DNA from: Leptospira adleri | Lineage (GTDB): Bacteria > Spirochaetota > Leptospiria > Leptospirales > Leptospiraceae | NCBI RefSeq assembly: GCF_002811985.1 | Contig: NZ_NPDU01000056.1 | Span: 1 to 29,468, forward strand | Direction: 5' to 3' | Length of the DNA stretch: 29,468 nucleotides | Shown here: positions 20,990 to 29,468 of the stretch, piece after piece | How the letters are laid out: each line of letters opens with the position of its first letter | Numbering within the stretch: position 1 is the first letter of the stretch | The notes under the pieces: generated by a model | Seen by the model: the letters and a program-made list of their open reading frames with translations, nothing else | Database searches by the model: none | Told to the model about the DNA's origin: nothing | Program-made: the position numbers and the translations under genes

Positions 20990-21514
20990 ATGATACGTTC
21001 AAAAAGTCTTATTGTTCTTTCTCTTATCCTGATCGCGGTTGCAAGTCGCTATTTTCCGCATCCGGCGAATTTTACGCCGATTCTCGCGATCTCTCTTTTT
21101 GCAGGAGCTCATTTTGCTTCCAAAAAACTTTCTCTGATTCTTCCCATTCTCGCGCTTTTGATCAGTGATGCGATCATCGGTTTTCACGATCTTATGCCGG
21201 TTGTTTACGGGACGTCTCTTTTGTTAGTCGTCATGGGATGGCAGTTGAGAACTTCTTCGTCCGTCGGTAGAATCGCATTTTCTTCCGTTATCGGATCGGT
21301 TGCGTTCTTTGCGGTAACGAACTTTTTCGTTTGGTTGACTTCGGGAATGTATACGCTGGATCTTAACGGGTTTGTTCAGTGTTATATTCTTGCAATTCCG
21401 TTCTTTCCAAACGGTTTGTTGGGAGATCTTTTTTACACCACCGTTCTTTTTGGAGCGTTCGCTCTTATCGAGAAAGCGGGTTGGCTAAAATTGGCTCCCG
21501 TTTCCGTGAAATAA
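20990..21514 (+). CDS. DUF6580-type multi-pass membrane protein
   Basis: Integral membrane protein of 174 residues with five or six hydrophobic helices. It has the pattern I associate with DUF6580: [24 protein letters not shown], then SDAIIGFHD, then [31 protein letters not shown]. Such proteins resemble substrate-binding (S) components of vitamin transporters, though a transport role is not shown. No ribosome-binding site is obvious before ATG 20990, but a near-consensus promoter lies 27 bases upstream. It is monocistronic: mazG diverges on one side and a strong hairpin follows the stop. Confidence 0.8.
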   Translation: MIRSKSLIVLSLILIAVASRYFPHPANFTPILAISLFAGAHFASKKLSLILPILALLISDAIIGFHDLMPVVYGTSLLLVVMGWQLRTSSSVGRIAFSSVIGSVAFFAVTNFFVWLTSGMYTLDLNGFVQCYILAIPFFPNGLLGDLFYTTVLFGAFALIEKAGWLKLAPVSVK

Positions 21515-21539
21515 ATCCGGATTCTTTTTAGAATTTGAA

Positions 21540-21577
21540 TTCAGTGCAGTTCGGAGTTCCGACCTCCCTGCACTGAA
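21540..21577. terminator. Bidirectional terminator with nested hairpin
   Basis: Outer arms TTCAGTGCAG (21540-21549) and CTGCACTGAA (21568-21577) pair perfectly over 10 bases. The loop holds a second small stem TCGGA/TCCGA (21551-21555, 21558-21562). T-rich sequence follows on both strands (TTCCTTCTTTTT rightward; ATTCTAAAAAG leftward is weaker). It lies between convergent genes ending at 21514 and 21616. Confidence 0.75.
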
Positions 21578-21615
21578 AATTCCTTCTTTTTAAAAATATT
21601 GGATCCTCTCATCTT

Positions 21616-22884
21616 CTATAAGATCAGAGAAACTCCCAAATAAAATCCATAATAAGAATCTACGACTTCCTTCTCTAAGGCAGGTCTTGTCGAAGTCAAA
21701 TCGGCCGGTTTGGTGATCGTATTCAGAGCGGTCGCGCTGATCGCATCGGGAATCAAAAGGGAAGCGTTGTAGTTATATCCCGAGACGGAGGATCTCATTT
21801 CCGTATATTGAAAGCCGAAGGTAAACTTTAACCAGCTTGTTCTGGAGAAAGAAAGTCCGGTATCGAGTTGATACCCGGTTCTTTTCACAAGATTTTCCCC
21901 GGCGGAACCGGCCGTCTCCGTAACCAAAAAATTCTGAACCCCATTGTAGTTTGTCGTTCCATTGGTCTTCAGATGATATTTTCCCAATGTTTTGAAGTAG
22001 TCCGCACTTGCATGAAATTGAAAGTAAGAATTCAGCTTTTTTACGATTCGAAATCCGATCTGAGGTCCGATCCCTCCGGCTTTTTCCTCCATGTTTCCAA
22101 AGCCTAAACCCCCCGGAAGATTTCCGTATTCTTTAGAGTAAGTATCCAGATTTCGAATCCCTAAGGAAGGTCCGATTCTGGTTCCGGATCCGGTTTCAAA
22201 AAAGTAGAGAAGATTCAGTTGGATATCCGTCCTCCTAAGTTGAGGGCCGTAAGAACTGTAAGATTGATTCAAATTTCCAGGCGTCGGATTTACGTTGATG
22301 GAAGAATAAGACGGATTGATTCTAAAATCCAAGAACGTGGCTTCTACGCCGAATTTTTTGGATTCGGTTAAAAATAAAAAGCGGATGGGATATGCCGTTT
22401 TCGTATTTCCTTGAGGGCTGGAATAAAAACTTCCCGTATTGTTGATCAGGTGAGCGTCGAATCCGCCGGTTGCCGCAACGGAATTGATACTCCGATATGC
22501 GCCTGAAGTGTAAAGAAACGTATTGGTTTCGTTTGTAGAGACGTTTTGTCTTCTTGCTAAAGATTCGGGAACCCAAGTAGCTTGGTTAAAAAGAACTCCG
22601 ATCTCAAAAGTGGCGCCTTTCGGAGTTTTGTTCAGCTCCTGTTCATGGAGAGCATTTCTCAGCTCGGCCGCTTCGGTTCTCTTTCTTTGGATATCCAAAA
22701 TCAGCCTTTGCCTTGTTACCGGATCTTGCACTTTTCCGGCTTTGGCTTCGAGTTCATCCGCTTCTCTTTCGAGTTGATCCGGGTTTGGCTGCGGAGTTTT
22801 ACTCTGGGAAAAAACTTCGGAGGAAAGGAACACGACTAGAATTAAAAAAAGTAGGGGAACTAACTTTTGAATTTGTTTCTTCAT
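21616..22884 (-). CDS. Outer-membrane beta-barrel protein with N-terminal coiled coil
   Basis: Exported protein of 422 residues. Signal peptide 1-26 ([19 protein letters not shown]). Residues about 35-85 form a charged coiled coil ([15 protein letters not shown]...[18 protein letters not shown]). The rest is a run of alternating amphipathic beta strands typical of an outer-membrane barrel ([52 protein letters not shown]), ending in [12 protein letters not shown]. The final residue is Leu rather than Phe, slightly atypical for BAM signals, but strand periodicity is clear. No specific porin family is recognised. A periplasmic coiled coil plus barrel could tether to peptidoglycan. No strong ribosome-binding site is seen before ATG 22884. 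Confidence 0.75.
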   Translation of the reverse strand: MKKQIQKLVPLLFLILVVFLSSEVFSQSKTPQPNPDQLEREADELEAKAGKVQDPVTRQRLILDIQRKRTEAAELRNALHEQELNKTPKGATFEIGVLFNQATWVPESLARRQNVSTNETNTFLYTSGAYRSINSVAATGGFDAHLINNTGSFYSSPQGNTKTAYPIRFLFLTESKKFGVEATFLDFRINPSYSSINVNPTPGNLNQSYSSYGPQLRRTDIQLNLLYFFETGSGTRIGPSLGIRNLDTYSKEYGNLPGGLGFGNMEEKAGGIGPQIGFRIVKKLNSYFQFHASADYFKTLGKYHLKTNGTTNYNGVQNFLVTETAGSAGENLVKRTGYQLDTGLSFSRTSWLKFTFGFQYTEMRSSVSGYNYNASLLIPDAISATALNTITKPADLTSTRPALEKEVVDSYYGFYLGVSLIL

Positions 22885-23003
22885 ATAATTTTAAGAGTGA
22901 GATTTAAATAAGACGATAGAATTCGAAATTCAAACATTTTTTTCCTAAAAGCGGAAAAAGAAAAACATTACAGGATTCTCTCTTTAGAAAATAAAGAAAT
23001 GAA

Positions 23004-23948
23004 ATGAACTTAGAGACGGAAGCCGAGAACGAAAAACTCAAAGTGAAAAATCTGATTCTGAAAAAGAGGGCCTCGATTCTTGCGCTTCTGATTTCGGGAA
23101 TTCTGCTCATTTTTAAATCGGGAGCCGGTTGGTGGACCGATTCCATCGCGGTCTGGGCATCCGCAACGGATAGCGGTCTTGACTTTCTGACTTCGCTTAT
23201 CAACCTATTCGCGATCCTTGTCGCTTTTAAGCCCGCGGACGAAGACCATAGATACGGTCATGGAAAAGCGGAAGCGATCGCCGGCCTTCTTCAAAGTTTA
23301 TTTATCTTTCTCTCCGGTTCCTTAATCTTTTACAAAGCGATTCATTCTTTTTTTGAGCCTCCGAAAGAAATACAGGATCTTCCCGGGATTCTCGCGATGG
23401 TTTTTTCTTTAGTACTTACCGTGTTTCTTGTAATCTATCAGCGATACGTTCTTAAAAAAACGGGTTCTCTCGTGATCTCTGCGGACAGCCTTCATTATTC
23501 TTCCGATATTTTGAGCAACAGCGCCGTGATTCTTTCCCTATGCGTCGTCAGAATTACGGGAACGGTCCAGATCGATTTTATCGTTGGATCGTTGATCGCT
23601 CTTTATGTGATTTGGAGCAGCGCGCAGATTTTTCGTTCGAGCGTGGACATCCTGATGGATAAGGATGTATCGCATTTTTATCATTCTTCGATCGTTCGGA
23701 TCCTTCTGGATTTTCAACCTCAAGTTTTGGGGTTTCAAAAATTGAGAACGCGTTCCTTGGGGGAATTGCATATTTTAGAATTTCATCTTTTGATGCCGGG
23801 AAATTTGACTCTTCATAAAATCAAAAAAATTACCGATTCCGTGGAAGTAAGGTTAAAGTCGGAATTCCCTTCGATTGAAGTTTGGATTCATCCGATTCCG
23901 TCCAATGCGCGCGGAAGAAAAATAAAAAAAGGGAATTTGAATTCTTAA
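23004..23948 (+). CDS. Cation diffusion facilitator metal exporter (FieF/YiiP-like)
   Basis: Inner-membrane divalent-metal/proton antiporter, 314 residues, with six predicted helices and a C-terminal cytoplasmic domain (about 215-310). The transport site is of the Asp-Asp/His-Asp type: D56 and D60 in ATDSGLD (helix 2), H164 and D168 in ADSLHYSSD (helix 5), as in YiiP, which moves Zn, Fe or Cd. The conserved DHRYGHGKAEAIAGLLQS lies at 81-98. A Leu/Ile-rich charged N-terminal extension precedes helix 1. Metal choice cannot be read from sequence. It ends 34 bases before the LOG gene on the same strand, so the two are probably co-transcribed. Confidence 0.92.
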   Translation: MNLETEAENEKLKVKNLILKKRASILALLISGILLIFKSGAGWWTDSIAVWASATDSGLDFLTSLINLFAILVAFKPADEDHRYGHGKAEAIAGLLQSLFIFLSGSLIFYKAIHSFFEPPKEIQDLPGILAMVFSLVLTVFLVIYQRYVLKKTGSLVISADSLHYSSDILSNSAVILSLCVVRITGTVQIDFIVGSLIALYVIWSSAQIFRSSVDILMDKDVSHFYHSSIVRILLDFQPQVLGFQKLRTRSLGELHILEFHLLMPGNLTLHKIKKITDSVEVRLKSEFPSIEVWIHPIPSNARGRKIKKGNLNS

Positions 23949-23982
23949 AAGTCTTATTGAATAGAACTAAAAAAGAGAGATT

Positions 23983-24537
23983 ATGAATTTTACCAAGTCA
24001 GCAGTTTGTGTTTTTTGCGGTTCTCGAAACGGCAATAATCCCATCTATACAAAAGTGGCGCAGGATTTAGGGGCTTTGCTCGTAGAAAAGAATTTGGATC
24101 TTGTCTACGGAGGCGCTTCTTGCGGAATTATGGGAACGATCGCGGACGCGGTTATGGACAATGGCGGATCCGTTTCCGGAATTATTCCCGACTTTCTTAC
24201 GCTCAAAGAGATTAAACACGATCGTGTTAAAGATCTTATGATCGTTTCTTCCATGCACGAAAGAAAGTTTAGAATGTATGAAAAATCCGCCGGTTTTATC
24301 GCGCTTCCCGGCGGAATCGGCACGTTAGACGAACTCGTCGAAATAACCACTTGGAACCAACTCAAACTTATCGCCAAACCTCTCGGTCTTTTGAATACGG
24401 ACGGATATTTCGACCATCTTCTCAAACAACTGGATCGAATGGTGAAGGACGGATTTATGGATGCGACGACGAAAGAAGCGTTGATCGTTTCCGAAGACGC
24501 TTCGGAACTTTTGGATTTGTTGATCGGAAAGTTTTGA
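23983..24537 (+). CDS. LOG-family protein (cytokinin riboside 5'-monophosphate phosphoribohydrolase type)
   Basis: Cytoplasmic Rossmann-like enzyme of 184 residues, the normal LOG length. Diagnostic motifs: [13 protein letters not shown] (8-20), [10 protein letters not shown] (42-51), MHERKFRM (91-98) with the catalytic Arg/Lys, and PGGIGTLDE (109-117). Family members release free base and ribose 5-phosphate from nucleoside monophosphates. In bacteria the group is often mis-annotated as lysine decarboxylase; I do not use that name. The physiological substrate here is unknown. A GAGAG stretch lies just before ATG 23983. The gene is followed by a long hairpin. Confidence 0.9.
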   Translation: MNFTKSAVCVFCGSRNGNNPIYTKVAQDLGALLVEKNLDLVYGGASCGIMGTIADAVMDNGGSVSGIIPDFLTLKEIKHDRVKDLMIVSSMHERKFRMYEKSAGFIALPGGIGTLDELVEITTWNQLKLIAKPLGLLNTDGYFDHLLKQLDRMVKDGFMDATTKEALIVSEDASELLDLLIGKF

Positions 24538-24613
24538 GTTTTAGATTTTTGAAAAAGAATTAGAAAACCTTAATTTTCCATTTCCGAAATTCTCGAAATA
24601 AAAGGGATATTCG

Positions 24614-24658
24614 AAATTCTATCTCAAACGAACTTCAAGAAAATTTGAGATAGAATTT
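24614..24658. terminator. 15-bp perfect inverted repeat, probable bidirectional terminator
   Basis: Arms AAATTCTATCTCAAA (24614-24628) and TTTGAGATAGAATTT (24644-24658), loop 15 bases, with T-rich sequence after the right arm. It sits in the 195-base gap between the convergent LOG and ankyrin genes, where a shared terminator is expected. CGAAATTCT occurs just before and again within the left side (near 24585 and 24612), a small direct repeat. Confidence 0.7.
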
Positions 24659-24732
24659 TTAAATTGGATGTTTTGTCGGAACAAATCGAATTTTATTCTT
24701 TAGAGGTTCGATTTTGAAAACGAAAAGTAAGT

Positions 24733-25836
24733 TTATTCTTTTTCCGGTTCCGGTTCTAAAATCTGAATTATTTCTTGGTTTTCCGATTCTTTCGCCAGAT
24801 CCAACGCCGATTTTCCATCCAAATTTTTTAAGAAAGGAGATGCGTTTTCGTTGAATAGAAGCCGGATGATGCCGATCTGTTCATGAATGACGGCGATATG
24901 AAGAGCGGTGTTTCCATCCAAATTGATCGAGTTCGGGGAAATTTCAAGTTTGAGAATCGTTTCACAAAGATCTTCCTCGCCGGATTTTGCAGCCTCGAAC
25001 AACTTTTCTACAAGAACCTTCTTAAGAATTTTCGCCGTGTGATGATACTTTTGTCTTTCAGCTTCTTCCAACCCGGTTTTGCCGGAAGTGTTGATTTTCA
25101 AAGGATCGGCTCCGATCGTAAGAAGTCTTTCCAGACATTCTACGCTATCGTGAGAAGAGGCTAATAAAAGTGCGGTGTTTCCGTCGGCATCACGATTTTC
25201 TAAAATAGATTTACTTTCTTCTTTTTCCAAAAATAAATCCAATATTTCAAAGTCGTTGTGAAGAGAAGTAAGATGAAGAACGGTTCTTCCTTCCGAGTTC
25301 TTCTTTAAAAAATCTGCGTCTTGATCCAAAAGATATTCTACAATAGAAAGATGTCCCAGATCGACTGCGAGAAGAAGAGGAGTGTATCCTTCGCCGTTTC
25401 TTTCTTCCAGGTCCGGACGTGGATCTTCGTTTTCGTAAACGGATTCTACGATTTCCACGTTCCCCGTGCTGACGGCTTTTGTAAGCGCCGTGTTCCCGGC
25501 AAAATCCTTCTTACCGCAATTCGCCCCGGCTTCTAAAAACGTTCTTATCAAATCTTCGTTTCCGAGATCCAAGGAAGTCAGCAAAGGAGTTTCTCCGCGA
25601 GAATTGGTTTCATCCGGATCGGCGCCGGCTCCCAAAAGAAGTTCGATCGCCTCCAAATCCAAATTCTTTACCGCCCAAGAAAGAACCCCCGACCCGTAGT
25701 TGTCCCTATAGTCTTTCAACCAATCGGTTAGAATTTCTTCCCCTTCCATTTCGGAAAGGAGTCTTGTGATTTCTTCATTCTTTCCCGTTTTAACCGCAGA
25801 AAAAAGGTCGATCAGTAATTCAGAAAAATCGGTCAG
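24733..25836 (-). CDS. Ankyrin-repeat protein, apparent CTG start
   Basis: Protein of 367 residues if started at CTG 25836-25834. About nine ankyrin repeats can be followed, for example RGETPLLTSLDLGNEDLIRTFLEAGA, AGNTALTKAVSTGNVEIV and DGNTALHIAVIHEQIGIIRLLFNENA. The first ATG in frame (25749) would cut off the first ankyrin helix (ELLIDLFSAVKTGKNEEITRLL) and has no ribosome-binding site. Upstream of it no ATG, GTG or TTG occurs in frame back to a stop, whereas CTG overlaps the upstream stop as CTGA and has GGAG (25848-25845) exactly 8 bases before it. No signal peptide or membrane segment is seen, so it is a cytoplasmic protein-binding scaffold. Partner unknown; it is coupled to an AEC transporter. 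Confidence 0.85.
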   Translation of the reverse strand: MTDFSELLIDLFSAVKTGKNEEITRLLSEMEGEEILTDWLKDYRDNYGSGVLSWAVKNLDLEAIELLLGAGADPDETNSRGETPLLTSLDLGNEDLIRTFLEAGANCGKKDFAGNTALTKAVSTGNVEIVESVYENEDPRPDLEERNGEGYTPLLLAVDLGHLSIVEYLLDQDADFLKKNSEGRTVLHLTSLHNDFEILDLFLEKEESKSILENRDADGNTALLLASSHDSVECLERLLTIGADPLKINTSGKTGLEEAERQKYHHTAKILKKVLVEKLFEAAKSGEEDLCETILKLEISPNSINLDGNTALHIAVIHEQIGIIRLLFNENASPFLKNLDGKSALDLAKESENQEIIQILEPEPEKE

Positions 25837-26780
25837 AAAAAATTCTCCAAAAGAGTATAGAATAGAAATAACGTCGGAACAGAAAATAAAAGTCCGATCC
25901 CGGGGAATGCCGCCGAAAGGGAAGGCCTAAATCCCATCTGAAGAGAAACGATCGACGCGGTGATCATCGGCGCCATTCCAGCTTCTAAAACAGCAACCTT
26001 GATATGCTCCGGATTTACCTTCAGAAAGGTATAGCAAAGGAATATAATCAACGGCGCAAAAAGCAATTTATAAATCAGTCCTATTGCAAGCGCGCTTCCG
26101 AAGGAGGGTTCGGATTCTTTTTCTCTGAAATCTTTGTCAGGAAGCTGCAATTGAAAACCGACCGTAAATAGGGCAATTGGTACCAATGTTTCTCCCAAAA
26201 TCTTAAACACGGAATGGATCTCTTCCGGGATTGTGAAAAGTCTTAGGGAAAACGAAAAAAGTAAAGCAAGAAACGGAGGGAAACGAAATAGCTTTCTTAA
26301 AATGGATTCGAAGAGTTTTTGATCCTTTTTATTTTCATTTTCAGGTAGATTACCAACCGCTAATAGAAAACCGGGAATCGCCAGACAAAGAAAAGTTCCG
26401 AGTTGGTCCGCTATCAGGACGGCGTTTGTAACTTCTTCGCCGTAAATCATTCGTAGAATCGGAAGTCCGACGAAGGAGGTATTTCCCAGTCCGCAGCAGA
26501 GAGTTACTGCGATCTTGGTTTCCCGATTCCAAACGAAGAATTTACCTGCAATGGAAAAAAGAATTACTGAAAACCCGAACACCAGCCAAGGCATCAATGC
26601 CAAATAAACAAACGAAAATTCGAAAAGCATCGATGGAACGTTCGCTAAGATGAGCGAAGGAAGGGAAACATAAATCACAAAACTTCCTAAAACCTGCGCC
26701 GAGTTTTCGGGTAGAATTCTCCCGCGTTTGAGTAGCCAACCGGCAAAAAGACAAACTGGAATTAAAATAAATTGCGACAT
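25833..26780 (-). CDS. AEC-family (auxin efflux carrier-like) transporter
   Basis: Integral membrane protein of 315 residues with about ten hydrophobic helices in two halves, separated by a charged cytoplasmic loop (NENKKDQKLFESILRK). AEC hallmarks: GWLLKRGRILPENSAQVLGSFVIYVSLPSLIL at the N-terminus, CGLGNTSFVGLPI in the first half, and EAGMAPMITASIVSLQMG near the end. Bacterial AEC proteins include malate and other organic-anion permeases; the substrate cannot be read here. The start is ATG 26780 with a poor ribosome-binding site. It follows tRNA-Thr by 50 bases on the same strand with no terminator visible, and its stop overlaps the ankyrin start. Confidence 0.88.
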   Translation of the reverse strand: MSQFILIPVCLFAGWLLKRGRILPENSAQVLGSFVIYVSLPSLILANVPSMLFEFSFVYLALMPWLVFGFSVILFSIAGKFFVWNRETKIAVTLCCGLGNTSFVGLPILRMIYGEEVTNAVLIADQLGTFLCLAIPGFLLAVGNLPENENKKDQKLFESILRKLFRFPPFLALLFSFSLRLFTIPEEIHSVFKILGETLVPIALFTVGFQLQLPDKDFREKESEPSFGSALAIGLIYKLLFAPLIIFLCYTFLKVNPEHIKVAVLEAGMAPMITASIVSLQMGFRPSLSAAFPGIGLLFSVPTLFLFYTLLENFF

Positions 26781-26829
26781 CCGAGGGACAGAGTGAGGAC
26801 GGGAAACAATAGGGCAAGAGTTTTAGAAA

Positions 26830-27047
<218 letters not shown>

Positions 27048-27058
<11 letters not shown>

Positions 27059-27686
27059 CTCTTCTCGACTTCTTGAATTCTTTTACCATCATTGCGGTGA
27101 TGCTGTCAAGATGTTTCACCTGATCTTTGAGTTCCGGTTTTTCGTGACGGGAAGAAAAAGAATAACAGGAATTCTTAACACCTCTGTCTTTCATCCACCA
27201 ATGACGTCCGATCTCTCTTCTTTCCCGGGCCGGAAGTTCTCCCTCATACATTTTATATTCGTCGAATTGTGCCGGAAAGTTTCTTTCCTTCAGATAAAAA
27301 GCGTAAGCCGAATGAAAGTTCATCGCAGCGTTTTGAATTAGCTCGTTGATATGAAGACAACCCAAGGTTTTGTCCGCGGGAAAACGGCTCATAAGTTTCG
27401 AGTAAGACATTTCTTCGCCGACCAAGTAGTCGTAATTTCGGATCGCGACCGGACAGGTTTCGTAAGGAACCCTTTTTTCTTCCACTCCGGATTTTATGAT
27501 TTTCATCGTAGTCAGATCCACTTCCAGATAAAGAGTCATATCGTGATAGGGATCATACTGGTTCACTTCTATGATGCAAAAAGGTGGAGATTCTTCCGGA
27601 AACCAGTAGTATCGGCTTTCATAATTTCTCTGAAAATCGGTGTTTCTAAAACGGATTCTATCTTTGATTTCCTGTAACATATTCAT
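27048..27686 (-). CDS. DUF2889 family protein
   Basis: Soluble protein of 212 residues. DUF2889-like features: an early strand region with acidic ends (PYHDMTLYLEVDLTTMKIIKSGVEEKRVPYETCPVAI), then NYDYLVGEE, then LGCLHINELIQNAAMNFHSAYAFY, which matches the family 'GC.H..EL' motif. The C-terminal third is basic and charged. No signal peptide. ATG 27686 has GAGG six bases upstream. The family has no established function that I know. It heads a leftward run with the small Cys-rich gene and tRNA-Thr. A palindrome lies 22 bases before its start. Confidence 0.8.
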
Positions 27687-27707
27687 CCAAACCTCGTCTA
27701 AAACGAA

Positions 27708-27731
27708 CGAATCCTTTGCTAAAAGGATTCG
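27708..27731. promoter_or_regulatory. 10-4-10 palindrome between divergent genes, candidate operator or 5' hairpin
   Basis: Arms CGAATCCTTT (27708-27717) and AAAGGATTCG (27722-27731), spacer GCTA, perfect. A possible leftward -10 box TATAAG (27744-27739) lies just upstream, which would put the palindrome at about +1 to +24 of the DUF2889 transcript. That is an operator position, or a hairpin at the mRNA 5' end. It cannot be a normal gene-end terminator, because both flanking genes point away from it. Confidence 0.5.
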
Positions 27732-27800
27732 CCGAATTCTTATAGGTTCATTTTTTTAGAACACTCGATTCTCTAAAGAATTTTTTACTCTTATTTTCAA

Positions 27801-27828
27801 TTGCTTTTTTTGCCTTTATTGTTATGCT
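27801..27828 (+). promoter_or_regulatory. Candidate promoter for the SDR gene
   Basis: TTGCTT (27801-27806), 16-base spacer, TATGCT (27823-27828). Predicted start of transcription is near 27835, about 9 bases before ATG 27844, leaving little room for a ribosome-binding site, and none is visible. Moderate match only. Confidence 0.4.
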
Positions 27829-27843
27829 CAGTCCGGCTTAATT

Positions 27844-28641
<798 letters not shown>

Positions 28642-28643
28642 TC

Positions 28644-29468
28644 TTATCTTCCCGGAAGGTCCCAGACCAAACGGATTCCCGCTCTTCGGTCGGTTTTTAA
28701 ATTCGGAATTCCTCCGAAGGATCTGTGATACGCGGTTGATTCTTCTTTCGTGGATGCGAAAGAGCCTCCGCGAATCACCTTGTGCATTTTTCCGAATGCG
28801 TTTCTTTTAAGCGAATGACCTTTGTAAGGAAGATAATCCGAACTCGTCCATTCCGCTACGTTCCCGCACATCCCGATCACGCCGTAAGGACTCGCCGATT
28901 TTTTTGCGAGATCGTAAACGCCGATCGTATCCATTCTTTTACTTTCAACGGTGTTGCAAAGAACCGGGTCAAAGTCGTTTCCGAAAGGATATTCGAGAGG
29001 ATTCGGATAAAAAGAATAAGACTCGTCCCGATTGATCATCCAAGTGATTCCTGTTCCTCTTGCGGCCTTTTCCCATTCCATTTCAGTGGGAAGACGTTTT
29101 CCGGACCAACGTGCATAAGATTCCGCTTCCCTGAAAGTCAAGCCGTTTACCGGATGATGTTCCTTTCCGGAAGGAATCGTTCCGTTCGGCCAATGAGGAG
29201 GAGGAGGGGTATTCGTTTCCTTTAAGAATTTTGAATATTCTTGATTTGTAACTTCGTACTTATCGATATAATAGGAAGAAATGTCTTGGAGATTTCCGCG
29301 GTCGGGTTTGAAGTAGAACGGATTATAGCTATCTTCGGAACTATCGTTTCCTTGTCCGTGTAAGAAAAATCCCATGGACTCGTAGAACAATTCTCCGTTT
29401 TGCTCGTATCCTCCGGAAACCAAGACCATTTCTTTCCCGTCCTTCGGATGTCGTAGTTGTTTCGCTGG
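28644..29468 (-). CDS. SUMF1/FGE-sulfatase-domain protein without the catalytic Cys motif (5' end outside window)
   Basis: C-type-lectin-like fold of formylglycine-generating enzymes and relatives. The frame stays open through 13 more codons to the window edge upstream of ATG 29429, so the gene probably starts outside. Visible family motifs: MVLVSGG, SSYYIDKYEVTNQEYSKFL, HPVNGLTFREAESYARWSGKRLPTEMEWEKAARG, GMCGNVAEWTSSDY and RGGSF...AGIRLVW at the end. Genuine FGE enzymes carry a Cys pair after RGGS (a C...SYC pattern) that binds copper and does the chemistry. Here that segment reads SFASTKEESTAYHRSF with no Cys. It is therefore probably not a sulfatase activator but one of the many SUMF1-fold proteins of other function, such as binding or wall-associated roles. 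Confidence 0.88.
   Translation of the reverse strand, partial: PAKQLRHPKDGKEMVLVSGGYEQNGELFYESMGFFLHGQGNDSSEDSYNPFYFKPDRGNLQDISSYYIDKYEVTNQEYSKFLKETNTPPPPHWPNGTIPSGKEHHPVNGLTFREAESYARWSGKRLPTEMEWEKAARGTGITWMINRDESYSFYPNPLEYPFGNDFDPVLCNTVESKRMDTIGVYDLAKKSASPYGVIGMCGNVAEWTSSDYLPYKGHSLKRNAFGKMHKVIRGGSFASTKEESTAYHRSFGGIPNLKTDRRAGIRLVWDLPGR

Overview
The window reads as a compact stretch of a spirochaete chromosome, most likely Leptospira. This rests on recalled gene content and style: moderate GC by eye (not computed), frequent TTG starts, a eukaryote-like (type II) NADP isocitrate dehydrogenase, and a MurA with Asp instead of the catalytic Cys. No species can be assigned by reading alone. I see no phage, insertion sequence, CRISPR array or rRNA. 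Every gap between genes is under 300 bases. Both ends of the window cut through a gene.

Layout. (1) 1-8245, plus strand: an envelope-defence operon with the 3' part of an alpha-2-macroglobulin (A2M) that keeps its CxEQ thioester, two tandem YfaP/DUF2135 secreted proteins, a stand-alone penicillin-binding transpeptidase domain, and a large membrane-anchored protein. (2) 8248-12095, minus strand: murA, a four-cluster ferredoxin, a SpoIID/LytB-like protein and an exported HExxH metalloprotease, chained by 4-base overlaps or a 4-base gap. (3) 12290-14520, plus: lnt (apolipoprotein N-acyltransferase) and a DUF2809 membrane protein. (4) 14510-16086, minus: a secreted lipocalin-like protein and a small unknown protein. 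(5) 16304-18861, plus: an unknown protein, isocitrate dehydrogenase, and an exported unknown. (6) 18858-20838, minus: mazG, an unknown protein and a tandem-receiver response regulator, translationally coupled. (7) 20990-21514, plus: a DUF6580 membrane protein with the best promoter in the window. (8) 21616-22884, minus: an outer-membrane beta-barrel candidate. (9) 23004-24537, plus: a CDF metal exporter and a LOG-family protein. (10) 24733-27686, minus: DUF2889 protein, a 58-residue Cys-rich protein running into tRNA-Thr(CGU), an AEC transporter, and an ankyrin protein that appears to start at CTG. (11) 27844-28641, plus: a short-chain dehydrogenase. (12) 28644-29468, minus: a SUMF1-fold protein, cut by the window end.

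How the genes work together. The first 14 kb is dominated by envelope work: A2M and its partners trap proteases and may service peptidoglycan, MurA makes peptidoglycan precursor, SpoIID-type proteins act on glycan strands, and Lnt finishes lipoproteins. Most interesting are the A2M/YfaPx2/transpeptidase operon, which mixes parts of the two known bacterial A2M neighbourhoods; the murA-ferredoxin-SpoIID-metalloprotease chain; a small Cys-rich gene whose stop codon lies inside a tRNA; and six NTGA stop/start overlaps using ATG, TTG and even CTG.
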